Part shown: positions 15,413-24,138 of the stretch, in pieces
Layout of the letters: each line of letters starts with the position of its first letter
Numbering within the stretch: the stretch's first letter is position 1
NCBI GenBank assembly: GCA_964399985.1
Contig: CAYNRY010000002.1
Coordinates: 248,001 to 312,000, forward strand
Source of the DNA: Micavibrio_B sp964399985
GTDB lineage: Bacteria; Pseudomonadota; Alphaproteobacteria; Micavibrionales; Micavibrionaceae
DNA length: 64,000 nt
Direction of reading: 5' to 3'
Made by a program: the position numbers and the translations under genes
Notes under the pieces: model-generated
What the model saw: the letters and a program-made list of their open reading frames with translations, nothing else
Told to the model about the DNA's origin: nothing
The model's database searches: none

Positions 15413-16028
15413 TTACAGGCGCATCCACTTTAACCGCAAGATCAGCGGCAATCGGTTCATCATCCAGCATTTCGATCATGCCTGATGGCTGGACCGCAAA
15501 GTTGGCGATAAAGAGCGCGTTGGAATAATACACAACGGCATCGCACATAAAGTAGCCTTGCTCGTTCTTGCCTTCGTAAGAAGCGGCGCGGACCGTGCCT
15601 TCGATCACGGCCTTGGTTTTCGGATCGAGGTTGGCCGGAATATATGGATCGTCCATGGTTTCTGCGATCAGGAACGGGCCTTCCTCGCCGCGGACGAAGA
15701 AACAGAAGAAACGAAGATATTCCAGGACATTATCGTCCGTGATTTTAACAGGTGCCTTGGAGTTCACTTCATGAATTGGCGGCGAGGTGCCGTTCAGGCG
15801 GAACAGATTGCCTTCCATGGTCAGATAGTAAATAGCCAGTTTCGGTTTGCCCCAGGAGCGGTCTTTCAGGCGGATTAGCGCGACATTGTCGTAGAAGGGC
15901 AGCATGCGGTAGGAAACTTCTGTCGATTGCGCAGAAGTTACATATTTACCGTCAATCTGGCCGATCTGGCTCAAAAATCCGTCAAGTTCTTCGCCGGTAA
16001 CGGCTGCCCAGTTATTATCTTCGTACAT
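15408..16028 (-). CDS. Conserved hypothetical protein
   Basis: A 206-residue soluble protein without a domain I recognise. There is no signal peptide or membrane span. The middle reads LPFYDNVALIRLKDRSWGKP and FRLNGTSPPIHEVN, and the part ENVLEYLRFFCFFVRGEEGPF-like region near 115-140 is hydrophobic, so a compact mixed fold is likely. A strong GAGGAA ribosome site precedes the ATG. The last codon and stop lie in a dispersed repeat. It faces away from rpmH, so the 246-base gap to rpmH is a divergent promoter region. Function unknown. Confidence 0.7.
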   Translation of the reverse strand: MYEDNNWAAVTGEELDGFLSQIGQIDGKYVTSAQSTEVSYRMLPFYDNVALIRLKDRSWGKPKLAIYYLTMEGNLFRLNGTSPPIHEVNSKAPVKITDDNVLEYLRFFCFFVRGEEGPFLIAETMDDPYIPANLDPKTKAVIEGTVRAASYEGKNEQGYFMCDAVVYYSNALFIANFAVQPSGMIEMLDDEPIAADLAVKVDAPVT

Positions 16029-16145
16029 ATATAAGAATTCCTCGAGTTATTCGTGCCAAGAGATTAAGCCATTGAAGGTTAATAAAAAAGACATAATCGA
16101 AATAAATTTATATTACATAATCATCCATAATGGTAGCCTTTAATT

Positions 16146-16154
16146 TGTGGATAA
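16146..16154 (-). promoter_or_regulatory. DnaA-box-like sequence upstream of rpmH
   Basis: TGTGGATAA is the exact inverse complement of the DnaA box TTATCCACA. It lies in an AT-rich stretch directly in front of the rpmH promoter. I see only this one perfect box and no dnaA or dnaN nearby, so it more likely marks DnaA control of rpmH than an origin. Confidence 0.5.
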
Positions 16155-16158
16155 ATGG

Positions 16159-16188
16159 TTGACTCTTAAAAGGCATTTCCTTTATAAC
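16159..16188 (+). promoter_or_regulatory. Promoter of the rpmH operon
   Basis: TTGACT at 16159-16164 and TATAAC at 16183-16188 are separated by 18 bases, a good sigma-70 match. Transcription would start near 16195 and leave a leader of about 80 bases before rpmH. This fits the high expression expected for a ribosomal protein and RNase P operon. Confidence 0.65.
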
Positions 16189-16217
16189 CAGCCCATATTT
16201 AGAGACGGGCGGATTCA

Positions 16218-16242
16218 CGTTTCTGGAATAGAACCAGAAACG
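16218..16242 (+). promoter_or_regulatory. Hairpin in the rpmH leader
   Basis: CGTTTCTGG (16218-16226) and CCAGAAACG (16234-16242) form a perfect 9-pair stem with a 7-base loop AATAGAA, about 33 bases before the rpmH start. There is no T-run after it, so it is not a simple terminator. A role in message stability or autoregulation is possible. Confidence 0.55.
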
Positions 16243-16274
16243 ACCCTGTCCGTAATTCAATTGGAGATACTACT

Positions 16275-16415
16275 ATGGCTACGAAACGCACCTACCAACC
16301 ATCTAACCTCGTTCGCGCCCGCCGCCACGGTTTCCGCTCCCGCATGGCAACTGCCAACGGTCAAAAAGTTTTGGCTCGCCGCCGCGCCAAAGGCCGTAAG
16401 GTTTTGAGCGCTTAA
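16275..16415 (+). CDS. rpmH: 50S ribosomal protein L34
   Basis: The 46-residue protein begins MATKRTYQPSNLVRARRHGF and ends RRAKGRKVLSA, the highly conserved L34 sequence of the large subunit. It carries an extra AT after the start compared with the common MKRTYQPS form. GGAG precedes the ATG at the right distance. It is the first gene of the rpmH-rnpA-yidD-yidC-engB cluster and has a strong promoter, a DnaA box and a leader hairpin upstream. Confidence 0.97.
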   Translation: MATKRTYQPSNLVRARRHGFRSRMATANGQKVLARRRAKGRKVLSA

Positions 16416-16440
16416 TTACTCTTTATATATAGGAGGCCAA

Positions 16441-16827
16441 ATGCAGGCTTCTAAAGAGCAAATGAATAACATCAGCCGCCTTGGACCTCAGGCGGCTTTT
16501 GACATTCTGCGTAAATCACGGGAAAAGCGCTGGACTGCCGAAGGTCTGGTATTGCAGGCCTTGCCACGTTTCGAGAGCAAGCGCAAAGGGCCGCAAGCCT
16601 ACGGTTTATGTATTTCCTGCAGCAAGAAAACCGCCAAACGCGCTCATGACAGGAACCGCATCAAGCGCCGTTTAAAAGCAGCTGCCTGCGAAATCTTACC
16701 CCTCAAGGCTGCCAAAAACATGGATTATATGGTCACCGGTCGTTACGGCACGGCGGATCGGGATTTCGAGTTATTAAAAAAAGACCTAATCTGGTGCTTG
16801 AAGAAGCTGGAATTGTTGAAGGAATGA
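16441..16827 (+). CDS. rnpA: Ribonuclease P protein component
   Basis: The small basic protein subunit of RNase P, which matures the 5' ends of tRNAs together with the catalytic RNA. It has 128 residues; the family signature RNRIKRRLKAAA lies near 77-88. IGG-type N-terminal helix residues precede it (SKKTAKRAHDRN). AGGAGG stands ahead of the ATG. Its stop TGA overlaps the yidD start codon (ATGA), so the two genes are translationally coupled. It follows rpmH by 25 bases. Confidence 0.95.
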   Translation: MQASKEQMNNISRLGPQAAFDILRKSREKRWTAEGLVLQALPRFESKRKGPQAYGLCISCSKKTAKRAHDRNRIKRRLKAAACEILPLKAAKNMDYMVTGRYGTADRDFELLKKDLIWCLKKLELLKE

Positions 16828-17093
16828 AAAAACTGCTGCAGTTTTTCGTTCTGATCTACCAAAAAACCCTGTCCCCTTTTATGGGCAATCAATGCCGTTT
16901 TTCTCCGACCTGTTCGTGCTATATGCATGAAGCGCTGGAAAAACACGGGGCGGCCAAAGGGTTAATACTTGGATCGATCCGTATTTTAAAATGTAATCCG
17001 TGGATTAAGACGTCATGGATGGACCCCGTGCCGGAGCGGTTTGCGTGGCGATCTCTCCTAGGCTATAAGAGCAAAAATCAAAATAAAGGCTAG
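16824..17093 (+). CDS. yidD: Membrane protein insertion efficiency factor YidD
   Basis: A small protein of 89 residues that assists YidC-dependent membrane insertion. The family core CRFSPTCSCYMHEALEKHG is present, with the three conserved cysteines and the amphipathic N-terminal helix KKLLQFFVLIYQKTLSP. The ATG at 16824 overlaps the rnpA stop, and GAAGGA lies just upstream. The reading frame extends further upstream inside rnpA, but that part is not like the family, so 16824 is the start. It ends six bases before yidC. Confidence 0.93.
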   Translation: MKKLLQFFVLIYQKTLSPFMGNQCRFSPTCSCYMHEALEKHGAAKGLILGSIRILKCNPWIKTSWMDPVPERFAWRSLLGYKSKNQNKG

Positions 17094-17099
17094 ACTGAA

Positions 17100-19028
17100 A
17101 TGAACGACAATAATTCTCCAAACGGCATGCATCCTCAGGATATTCGCAACCTGATCATCTTCCTGGCATGCTCGGTTGTTCTTTGGTTCGGCTTCGATCA
17201 TTTCGTGATGAAGCCAAGAGTTGAGGCTGCGCGTCAGCAAGCGGCTATCATGGCGGCTAAGCCTGCCCCCGCTTCAAATGACACGGTCAATGCCGAAGCA
17301 AAAACCATTCGCCCGCGTTTCGAGATCGTTTCCGAAGCGGGCCGCGTGAAATTTGCCTCGTCCCAACTGGAAGGCACGATTTCCCTGACCGGCGGCCGCA
17401 TTGATGATGTGCAGCTTAAAAACTATTTCACGAAATTGCATGGCAATGAACCTGTGACCATGTATTCACCGCTCGGCAGTGAAAATCCATACTATGCAGA
17501 AAACGGATGGATCGCCGACGAAGCCTCGATGGCCGTTCCCGATAAGAATGCTGTCTGGAAAAAGATTTCCAAAGAAGAATTGACACCGTCCGCGCCGCTC
17601 GTGTTGCAATGGGATAATGGCGCAGGTCTCATCTTCGAGCGCAAAATCGAGATTGACGATAATTTCATGTTCAGCGTTACCCAGAAAGTAACAAATAATT
17701 CGGACAAGGCCGTGACGGTCTATCCTTATGCTGCCGTCACTCGTAAAGGTATTCCGCATCACGATTCTACCGTCGGCTATGAAGGGCCAATCGGTTATGT
17801 CGGCGAAGAACTGCACGAGATCAAATATAAGAAACTGATCAAGGAACCGAACCAGTCTTTCGAAGGCAATAATGGCTGGATCGGCTTTGGCGAGAAATAC
17901 TGGATGTCATCGGTTATTCCAGATCAAGCCAGTAAACATACTTACCGCTTTACATCAGTGCCTGCCGAGCCGGAGGAGCAATCCCTGTTCCAGGTCGATG
18001 TGCGCGGCGAAGGCGTAGCGGTTGAAAAAGGCGCATCCGCCGAAAGTAAATCCCATGTTTTTGTCGGTGCCAAGAAAATCGATATTCTCGATACATATGA
18101 AACTAAAATCGGCGTGAAGCATCTGGACCTCGCGGTTGATTTCGGTATCCTCTATTTCCTGACCCGCCCGATGTATTTCTTCCTTACATTGTTCAATTCA
18201 TGGGTCGGCAATTTCGGCGTCGCGATTATTCTCCTGACCTGTCTTGTGCGACTGGCCGTATTCCCTCTGGCTAACGCTTCCTATAAATCATTTGCCAAGA
18301 TGAAAGTAGTTGCGCCGCGCATGGCGGAGCTTCGCGTCAAATATGCGAATGACAAACCGAAGCTGCAACAGGAATTGATCAAGCTCTATGAGACAGAACG
18401 CGTCAATCCGATGGCTGGCTGTTTCCCGCTTCTTTTGCAAATTCCAATCTTCTTCGCGGTTTATAAAGTCATCTCGATTTCTATTGAAATGCGCCACGCG
18501 CCGTTTTTCGGCTGGATCAAGGATTTGTCCGAGCAGGACCCTTTGAGCTTTTTCAATCTATTCGGCCTTTTGCCGTATAACGTACCGTCGATTCTTCATA
18601 TCGGACCGTGGTCGATTGCGATGCTGATTTTGATGCTGTTGCAACAAAAATTAAATCCGCCGCCGACCGATGCGATCCAGAAGGACATGATGCGGTTTAT
18701 GCCATGGGTCATGACATTCGTTTTATCCAAATTCCCATCCGGTCTTGTTATTTACTGGACGTTTTCGAACTTGATTTCCTTCATTCAGCAATATGCGATC
18801 ATGAAGAAAATGGGCGTGCCGGTTTACCTGTTCGAAAAGGACGAAGCCCTTGCCCATGCGGCAAGCCATCAGACCATTATGGAAGACGTAGTAACGAAAG
18901 CCAAAGCCGAGAAAGAATATCTGAAGCATAAAGTCGTCGATGTCGAAGAGGCTTTGTTTGACGCTGAAGATAAGCTTCTTGATGCGGCTGAAGGCAAAGA
19001 CAGCAAAGACGGCGAAAAGAAGTTTTAA
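17100..19028 (+). CDS. yidC: Membrane protein insertase YidC
   Basis: The 642-residue inner-membrane insertase, which places proteins into the membrane alone or with the Sec translocon. An N-terminal membrane anchor (about 14-35, IIFLACSVVLWFGFDHF) is followed by a long periplasmic beta domain to about 340. The conserved core of membrane spans starts near 355 and contains GVAIILLTCLVRLAVFPL and the NPMAGCFPLLLQIPIF block. The C-terminal 60 residues are charged and probably cytoplasmic. AAAGG precedes the ATG. It lies between yidD and engB with gaps of a few bases, as in most proteobacteria. Confidence 0.96.
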   Translation: MNDNNSPNGMHPQDIRNLIIFLACSVVLWFGFDHFVMKPRVEAARQQAAIMAAKPAPASNDTVNAEAKTIRPRFEIVSEAGRVKFASSQLEGTISLTGGRIDDVQLKNYFTKLHGNEPVTMYSPLGSENPYYAENGWIADEASMAVPDKNAVWKKISKEELTPSAPLVLQWDNGAGLIFERKIEIDDNFMFSVTQKVTNNSDKAVTVYPYAAVTRKGIPHHDSTVGYEGPIGYVGEELHEIKYKKLIKEPNQSFEGNNGWIGFGEKYWMSSVIPDQASKHTYRFTSVPAEPEEQSLFQVDVRGEGVAVEKGASAESKSHVFVGAKKIDILDTYETKIGVKHLDLAVDFGILYFLTRPMYFFLTLFNSWVGNFGVAIILLTCLVRLAVFPLANASYKSFAKMKVVAPRMAELRVKYANDKPKLQQELIKLYETERVNPMAGCFPLLLQIPIFFAVYKVISISIEMRHAPFFGWIKDLSEQDPLSFFNLFGLLPYNVPSILHIGPWSIAMLILMLLQQKLNPPPTDAIQKDMMRFMPWVMTFVLSKFPSGLVIYWTFSNLISFIQQYAIMKKMGVPVYLFEKDEALAHAASHQTIMEDVVTKAKAEKEYLKHKVVDVEEALFDAEDKLLDAAEGKDSKDGEKKF

Positions 19029-19032
19029 GTAA

Positions 19033-19650
19033 ATGAGTTTGCCACCTGAACATCTACGAAAACTTTTCGGTGGGAAATGCGATTTCGTTTTCGGCGTGGC
19101 GCAGCTTGGGCAATTGCCTGATTTCTCGCTGCCGGAAGTGGCGTTCGCGGGCCGTTCCAATGTCGGGAAATCATCCCTGATCAACGCGATCATGGGCCGT
19201 GATATTGCGCATGTTTCAAAAACACCCGGAAGAACGCAGCAGCTCAATTTTTTCAATACGGGCGATAAATTCCATCTTGTCGATATGCCGGGGTACGGCT
19301 ATGCGAAAGTATCCAAACAAATGCAGGCGACATGGGATTTACTGATCAAGGATTATTTGCGCGGGCGGCCAAATTTACGCGCGGCGTTTGTCTTGGTGGA
19401 CAGCCGCCACGGCCTGAAAGATACCGACCGCCAGATGATGAAAATGCTTGATGAAGCGGCAGTGTTTTATCGAGTTATTCTAACCAAGATCGATGAAGTC
19501 AAAAAGAAAGACCTCGAGCAGGTGACTGATTTTGTTGAAACATATTTAAAGAAATCACCTGCAGCATTTCCGCAAATTCACCCCGTTAGCTCGCGTGAAA
19601 AAACAGGCATAGAAGCGCTGCAGCAGACAATTTTTGACCTGATTAAATAA
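19033..19650 (+). CDS. engB: Ribosome-biogenesis GTPase (EngB/YsxC family)
   Basis: An essential-type GTPase that helps assemble the 50S ribosomal subunit. The 205-residue length is normal. The G1 loop GRSNVGKSS lies at 40-48, the G2/T region is KTPGRTQQLNFF, the G3 motif DMPGYGYAK follows near 83-91, and the G4 motif TKID and G5 motif PVSS are in place. It follows yidC after four bases and closes the operon. argB, often next in alphaproteobacteria, is absent; a porin gene follows instead. Confidence 0.96.
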   Translation: MSLPPEHLRKLFGGKCDFVFGVAQLGQLPDFSLPEVAFAGRSNVGKSSLINAIMGRDIAHVSKTPGRTQQLNFFNTGDKFHLVDMPGYGYAKVSKQMQATWDLLIKDYLRGRPNLRAAFVLVDSRHGLKDTDRQMMKMLDEAAVFYRVILTKIDEVKKKDLEQVTDFVETYLKKSPAAFPQIHPVSSREKTGIEALQQTIFDLIK

Positions 19651-19734
19651 AATTTTATAAATAGATTTGCATTCAGTTGAAAAACAGATAAAATTTTTCT
19701 GCAATATTATTCCTATTCTCATTAGAGTCCCGCC

Positions 19735-20808
19735 ATGAAATTACAAGCTTCTATATTAAGCTGCCTTTGTGCAGTCAGTTTTGCGATGTCCGCTCAAGCC
19801 GCCGAGAATGAAAACGGTTTTGACATGGAGCTGGGTGGATATATGAAGGTCTATGGTAATTATACGGATCAGGATACTGCGTCTGCCGGACCCGGCGTAC
19901 ATAAAACAGGTATATTGAGATCGTCGGAGATTCACTTTATTGCCGAACAGAAACTTGAAAACGGCCTGAAAATCGGTGTGCAAGTCGAAGGGCAGGTTGA
20001 TGCCGGGGATGATTTTGATACGGACGAAACATTCCTTTATGCATCCGGCGATTGGGGGCAGATCAATTTTGGTGGAAAAGATGGTGCAACTTTCCTGCTC
20101 CAGACGGCAGCGCCGTCAGCTGACCGCGACATAGACGGCGTCCGTCAGCAGATCGTTCCGATAAACACTACCGCTTTGGGTGTTCCTGTCGGCGAAACCG
20201 ATTATGATCAGAATATATCCGGCAAGAATGACAAGATAACCTACCTGACCCCTCTGTATAGTGGATTACAAGCAGGCGTTTCCTATACGCCCGAGCTTGA
20301 CCCGTCCCGCGGCAATAACGGCAATTCAATCGATGGCGACGATACATCGCCAACTAGTGATATTTGGGACGTCGCTGTCAGGTATCAAGGCAAGATCAAA
20401 GATATAAAAATCACAACTGGTGCAGGATACACCCATGCGACAGCGGAAACAGGCGGGGCCGAGGACCGCGACGCTTGGAATACAGGAATCGTTCTTGGAT
20501 ATGAAGGTTTCAGCTTCGGCGTCAGCTATCAGCTGGATGACGAGGGCAGTGAGGATGACGATGTCAGTTATCTGGCAGTTGGCGGTAATTATAAGATTGA
20601 TAAACTAACACTGGGTGCTTCTTATTATAACAAGAAGGACAATGTTGGGACCGAGATTGATACCGACCGTTTTACTGGCGGCCTTACCTATACCTTGGCT
20701 CCCGGTATACAAGTCAGATCATCTTTGTCGCAGTACAAAATAGATGTCACGGGCGGGGAAGAATTTGATGCCACGAGTGTTGTAACCGGAATGGTTGTCG
20801 ATTTCTGA
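19735..20808 (+). CDS. Outer-membrane porin (Gram-negative general porin type)
   Basis: A 357-residue outer-membrane beta-barrel. It has a signal peptide (MKLQASILSCLCAVSFAMSAQAA) and a mature part that starts with ELGGYMKVYGNY, typical of trimeric porins of alpha- and betaproteobacteria. Alternating strand patterns such as KIGVQVEGQVDAG and GQINFGGKDG recur, and it ends in VVDF with a C-terminal Phe recognised by the BAM machinery. The long acidic loops (GDDTSPTSD, DDEGSEDDD) suggest cation preference. No regulator is adjacent. The solute it passes cannot be told from the sequence. Confidence 0.9.
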   Translation: MKLQASILSCLCAVSFAMSAQAAENENGFDMELGGYMKVYGNYTDQDTASAGPGVHKTGILRSSEIHFIAEQKLENGLKIGVQVEGQVDAGDDFDTDETFLYASGDWGQINFGGKDGATFLLQTAAPSADRDIDGVRQQIVPINTTALGVPVGETDYDQNISGKNDKITYLTPLYSGLQAGVSYTPELDPSRGNNGNSIDGDDTSPTSDIWDVAVRYQGKIKDIKITTGAGYTHATAETGGAEDRDAWNTGIVLGYEGFSFGVSYQLDDEGSEDDDVSYLAVGGNYKIDKLTLGASYYNKKDNVGTEIDTDRFTGGLTYTLAPGIQVRSSLSQYKIDVTGGEEFDATSVVTGMVVDF

Positions 20809-20891
20809 TTAAAGCTTCTTGTTTCTATAACGTTGTTGAACTTTCTTAAACATTTCCGAATACACTCGTAACCGGAAATAAGGAGCCGTTT

Positions 20892-22574
20892 ATGTTGCAG
20901 AATGCAAAAATCATTACGAAAATAAGTCTTATCGTTGTTGTTATGGCGGTCGTCACGGTCATTGTCGCCATGATAGGCATAGACAGCATCCGTACATTCA
21001 ATCAGCGCGTTTCTGAAATAGAGCAAGCGTCGGCCCGGGCGGTTCTCGGAGAACGGGTAAACGGGCTGGTTCTTGCCGTTGTCATGGATTCACGCGGTAT
21101 TTACATGTCCAGCTCTGCTGAGGATGTGGAGAAATTCGGTAAACCGCTTTTAGAAAATCTCGGCAAGTTGCAGGAGCGGTTGGCTGAATGGGAGGCCTTG
21201 CTGCCACCGGAACAGCAGTCGCAATTCGCTATCATGGAAAAAGACGCGAAAGATTTCGTCACGGCGAGAACTGAGACGGTCAGGCTGGCCCGTGTCGAAG
21301 GCGCACCTTCTGCCCGCATCTTTGGAGACAATGATGCTAACCGCAATAACCGCAAAGCGTTTAATAAATCAATCGTCGAATTTGCGGATTTAAACAATAA
21401 AGATATAGCCGACGCGTCAGCGTCATTACAAAAATTTTATGACACGCGTTTTTGGCTGAGCATTATTATCGTCGTTGCAGGTCTGGCTACGGGGATCGCG
21501 ATTTCAGTCTTTATTGCCCGCCGCGAGATTGCTGCGCCTATCAAGGTTACTTCGGGTACTCTGCAGGATCTGCGCAATAAAAAATTTAATGTGGCTGTCG
21601 CTGGTATCAAGCGCCAAGATGAGATTGGTGACATGGCGCGCGCGCTTGATGAATTACGCCTGACCCTAGAGCGCGCCGATGCGCTCAGCCTTTCTCAAGA
21701 AGAAGAAAGAAAAGCAAAAGAAAGTCGTGCCTTGGAAATCGAGCGCCTCTCACGCGAATTCGATCATAATGTCGGAGATGTGCTGGCAACAGTTTTAGAA
21801 GCTGTCCAAAAGCTCGATGAAAATGCCGCCGAAATGACAATTCAATCAGATGCTACATCTGCGAGAGCCGAGAAAGTGGCTCAGGCATCCGAAGAGTCAT
21901 CTCAAAGCATTCAGTTTATTGTCGCTGCAACCGAAGAGCTTAGTTCATCCGTTTCTGAAATCTCCCGCCAGATGTCGGAAGCAACGAATGTCGTCGGCTC
22001 TGCGACAGAAGAAAGCCGCAAGACGACAGAGCAGGTCAATGAATTGTCCAAAGCCGCAGAACGTATCGGTGAGGTTGTCGACATGATCAACCAGATCGCC
22101 AGTCAGACCAATCTTCTTGCTCTCAATGCTACGATCGAAGCTGCGCGGGCGGGCGAAGCGGGTAAAGGCTTTGCGGTTGTTGCCAATGAAGTTAAAAATC
22201 TTGCTACGCAGACAAGTCAGGCGACCGAAGATATCACCAACCAGATCAATGCTGTCAGATCGGCCACGTCACAGGCAGTCATATCGATCTCGGATATTTC
22301 AAAAACAATCGAACGTATCAATGAAATCTCGACAACAATCGCGTCCGCGGTGGAAGAACAGGGATCGGCGACCCAGGAAATTTCCCGCAACGTGTCGCAT
22401 ACATCAAACGGGACCCAGGAAATCAGCCATAATATTATCGAGGTTTCAAGCGCAGCTGCCAACACGATGAAATCAGCCAAGATCCTTACGTCGTCCATAG
22501 AAGATCTCAAAGCGCAGAACGCCGCGCTTCAGTCACTGGTCAGCGAATTCTTATCGGGATTGAAATCTGTTTGA
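20892..22574 (+). CDS. Methyl-accepting chemotaxis protein
   Basis: A 560-residue transmembrane chemoreceptor. The first membrane span is about 9-30, and a four-helix-bundle-type periplasmic domain runs to about 185. The second span (about 189-210) leads into a HAMP domain to about 262. The signalling domain follows; its hairpin tip reads NLLALNATIEAARAGEAGKG near 412-431, the interaction site for CheA and CheW. No CheR-binding pentapeptide is present at the C terminus (LSGLKSV). No che genes are adjacent, so it is an orphan receptor. The ligand is unknown. Confidence 0.94.
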   Translation: MLQNAKIITKISLIVVVMAVVTVIVAMIGIDSIRTFNQRVSEIEQASARAVLGERVNGLVLAVVMDSRGIYMSSSAEDVEKFGKPLLENLGKLQERLAEWEALLPPEQQSQFAIMEKDAKDFVTARTETVRLARVEGAPSARIFGDNDANRNNRKAFNKSIVEFADLNNKDIADASASLQKFYDTRFWLSIIIVVAGLATGIAISVFIARREIAAPIKVTSGTLQDLRNKKFNVAVAGIKRQDEIGDMARALDELRLTLERADALSLSQEEERKAKESRALEIERLSREFDHNVGDVLATVLEAVQKLDENAAEMTIQSDATSARAEKVAQASEESSQSIQFIVAATEELSSSVSEISRQMSEATNVVGSATEESRKTTEQVNELSKAAERIGEVVDMINQIASQTNLLALNATIEAARAGEAGKGFAVVANEVKNLATQTSQATEDITNQINAVRSATSQAVISISDISKTIERINEISTTIASAVEEQGSATQEISRNVSHTSNGTQEISHNIIEVSSAAANTMKSAKILTSSIEDLKAQNAALQSLVSEFLSGLKSV

Positions 22575-22583
22575 GCTACTGAC

Positions 22584-23267
22584 TTAGCGGGCATAGATCA
22601 CGCTGTAATATGTGTTAGAAACACATAAGGAGTTTTTGTTTTCGCAGGCTGGGCAGGTTGTTGCCGTTATGTCATTCCATCCACCATTATGATATGCATT
22701 CTGCATAAAAAGTCTTCGGGGAGATTCTCCTGTTCCAACAGTATAGACCGCCGTTGTGCCATCAACTTTTCGATTTAATTCTGCACATATTTCGGACTTT
22801 ACTGCATAAGCTGAAAATATAATATCGCGGTTTGTAGTCGCCGTCCACGCTACGTTATTAAAGCGTCCGACATAATATCCATTATAAGCATTTGATAGGC
22901 TATAATCCGGTGTAGGATTTCCCCCTGTTCTGAATATGCTGGGATTGAATCCTTTCCACTGAAGACCACCGCCATCTGGATGAAATAATTTATTGGCTGT
23001 CGGGGCGTCATTAAATGTTGGTTCCCACGGCATTGTATAAATAATGTCTGAAGGTTTTGTTCCATTCATGATCATTTGATTGACCGCCGATTTGACTTGC
23101 GCTTCATAGGCCAGAATGGAAGTTGCGGCGGTTTTGGCTGCGGCTTCGCTGATCTCGCCTTGAGGGTTGGAATCACTGCTGCGCGAAATCGCAAAACTCA
23201 ATGCCCCCAGCAGAATAATTGCAATCAGGACATAAATAAGGGCGTTACCAGAGGATTTTGATGTCAT
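22584..23267 (-). CDS. Pilin-like or single-pass exported protein of unknown function
   Basis: A 227-residue protein with a short basic start and a hydrophobic stretch at about 8-28 (NALIYVLIAIILLGALSFAI), reminiscent of a type IV prepilin helix but without a clear prepilin peptidase site. The rest is Asn/Thr/Gly/Tyr-rich and probably extracytoplasmic. Two cysteine pairs near the C terminus (TCPACENKNSLC) may form disulfides. No pilus assembly genes lie nearby. It runs toward the chemoreceptor gene, with only nine bases between the stops, and is separated by 100 bases from the next unknown gene. Identification is uncertain. Confidence 0.65.
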   Translation of the reverse strand: MTSKSSGNALIYVLIAIILLGALSFAISRSSDSNPQGEISEAAAKTAATSILAYEAQVKSAVNQMIMNGTKPSDIIYTMPWEPTFNDAPTANKLFHPDGGGLQWKGFNPSIFRTGGNPTPDYSLSNAYNGYYVGRFNNVAWTATTNRDIIFSAYAVKSEICAELNRKVDGTTAVYTVGTGESPRRLFMQNAYHNGGWNDITATTCPACENKNSLCVSNTYYSVIYAR

Positions 23268-23367
23268 AAGTTATTTTGACATAGGCAGCGATTTTTCGCC
23301 ATGGGGATGTGGGATGGTTGCGAGAATACATAAAATTATATATAATTAACTTTATGTTAATACCCAA

Positions 23368-24132
23368 ATGGCGATAATATATAAACTAATAAATAATAAG
23401 GGTGTTTTTGTGGGTTTTGGTTCCTCGCCACATGCAGTTGAGCAAGTATTGAATAGGCCGAGTTTAAGAGGCGCTTTCCAGCCTGCGAGTTTTAGCAATC
23501 TGAAAGACGTTAATCCCCAGTATCAAGTTGCGAGTTTTGAAGCGGGTGTTTTGCAATCCAGAAGCGGCCTTGAGCAGGCTCAAGATGCACGCGTTGCGCT
23601 TGCAGCTGCCGCGAAAGCTGCTCCTGGCGGAGGCGATCCGCAAATATCGTCAAACGGTCCAAGTTTTATAAAAGAGGGTTTGAAGATGGTTGGTGCGGGT
23701 GCGGCAGCGATTGCCTTCCCGCAATTTGCCGGTCCTATCGCTGCCATTAGTATGCTTGATACGGCTGTGAATGCGGTGCGCGGCGCGATGAGCCCTATCG
23801 ACCGCGAATATCAGCAATCTTCTTTTAAATCTGCCGCCAATAGCTCAGGAAAATATCACGATGTCATGGGGGGGGTATGGGATGAAGATGGATGGGCAAG
23901 CGCCGAACCGGTTCCTCAGGCCCAATCGCCACAGCCTATGCTTATGCAGGCGGCGCAGGGTGTCGTTGCCGAACGCGGCAGCAAAAACGTGATGAAGGAT
24001 TTGGCGGTCGCTTCCCAAGCCGAGGACAAATTGCAGCAACAACTTGGCAGCAATATAGAATTCGCTGAGAAAAATATGAATATCAAATCGGCGGCAACGG
24101 GACCAAAAGCGCCAAGCTGGGCAATGGGCTAA
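23368..24132 (+). CDS. Hypothetical protein, Ala/Gly-rich with one hydrophobic segment
   Basis: A 254-residue protein that I do not recognise. The first 50 residues look folded (MAIIYKLINNKGVFVGFGSS). A Gly/Ala-rich hydrophobic stretch at about 110-130 (AGAAAIAFPQFAGPIAAI) could insert in a membrane. The rest is Ala/Gln/Ser-rich and helical. There is no signal peptide and no strong ribosome site. It ends six bases before the convergent pssA stop. The composition resembles that of the 472-residue unknown at 10978-12396, but I see no alignable stretch. Function unknown. Confidence 0.55.
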   Translation: MAIIYKLINNKGVFVGFGSSPHAVEQVLNRPSLRGAFQPASFSNLKDVNPQYQVASFEAGVLQSRSGLEQAQDARVALAAAAKAAPGGGDPQISSNGPSFIKEGLKMVGAGAAAIAFPQFAGPIAAISMLDTAVNAVRGAMSPIDREYQQSSFKSAANSSGKYHDVMGGVWDEDGWASAEPVPQAQSPQPMLMQAAQGVVAERGSKNVMKDLAVASQAEDKLQQQLGSNIEFAEKNMNIKSAATGPKAPSWAMG

Positions 24133-24138
24133 TCAAAA

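Noticed and set aside
16029..16274. AT-rich region with a DnaA box as a replication origin
   Set aside because: Only one perfect DnaA box, and no dnaA, dnaN or parAB next to it; more probably local control of rpmH.
16147..16407. Open frame overlapping rpmH in another register
   Set aside because: The L34 protein is certain in frame 16275-16415, so this frame is a shadow that also covers the promoter and leader.
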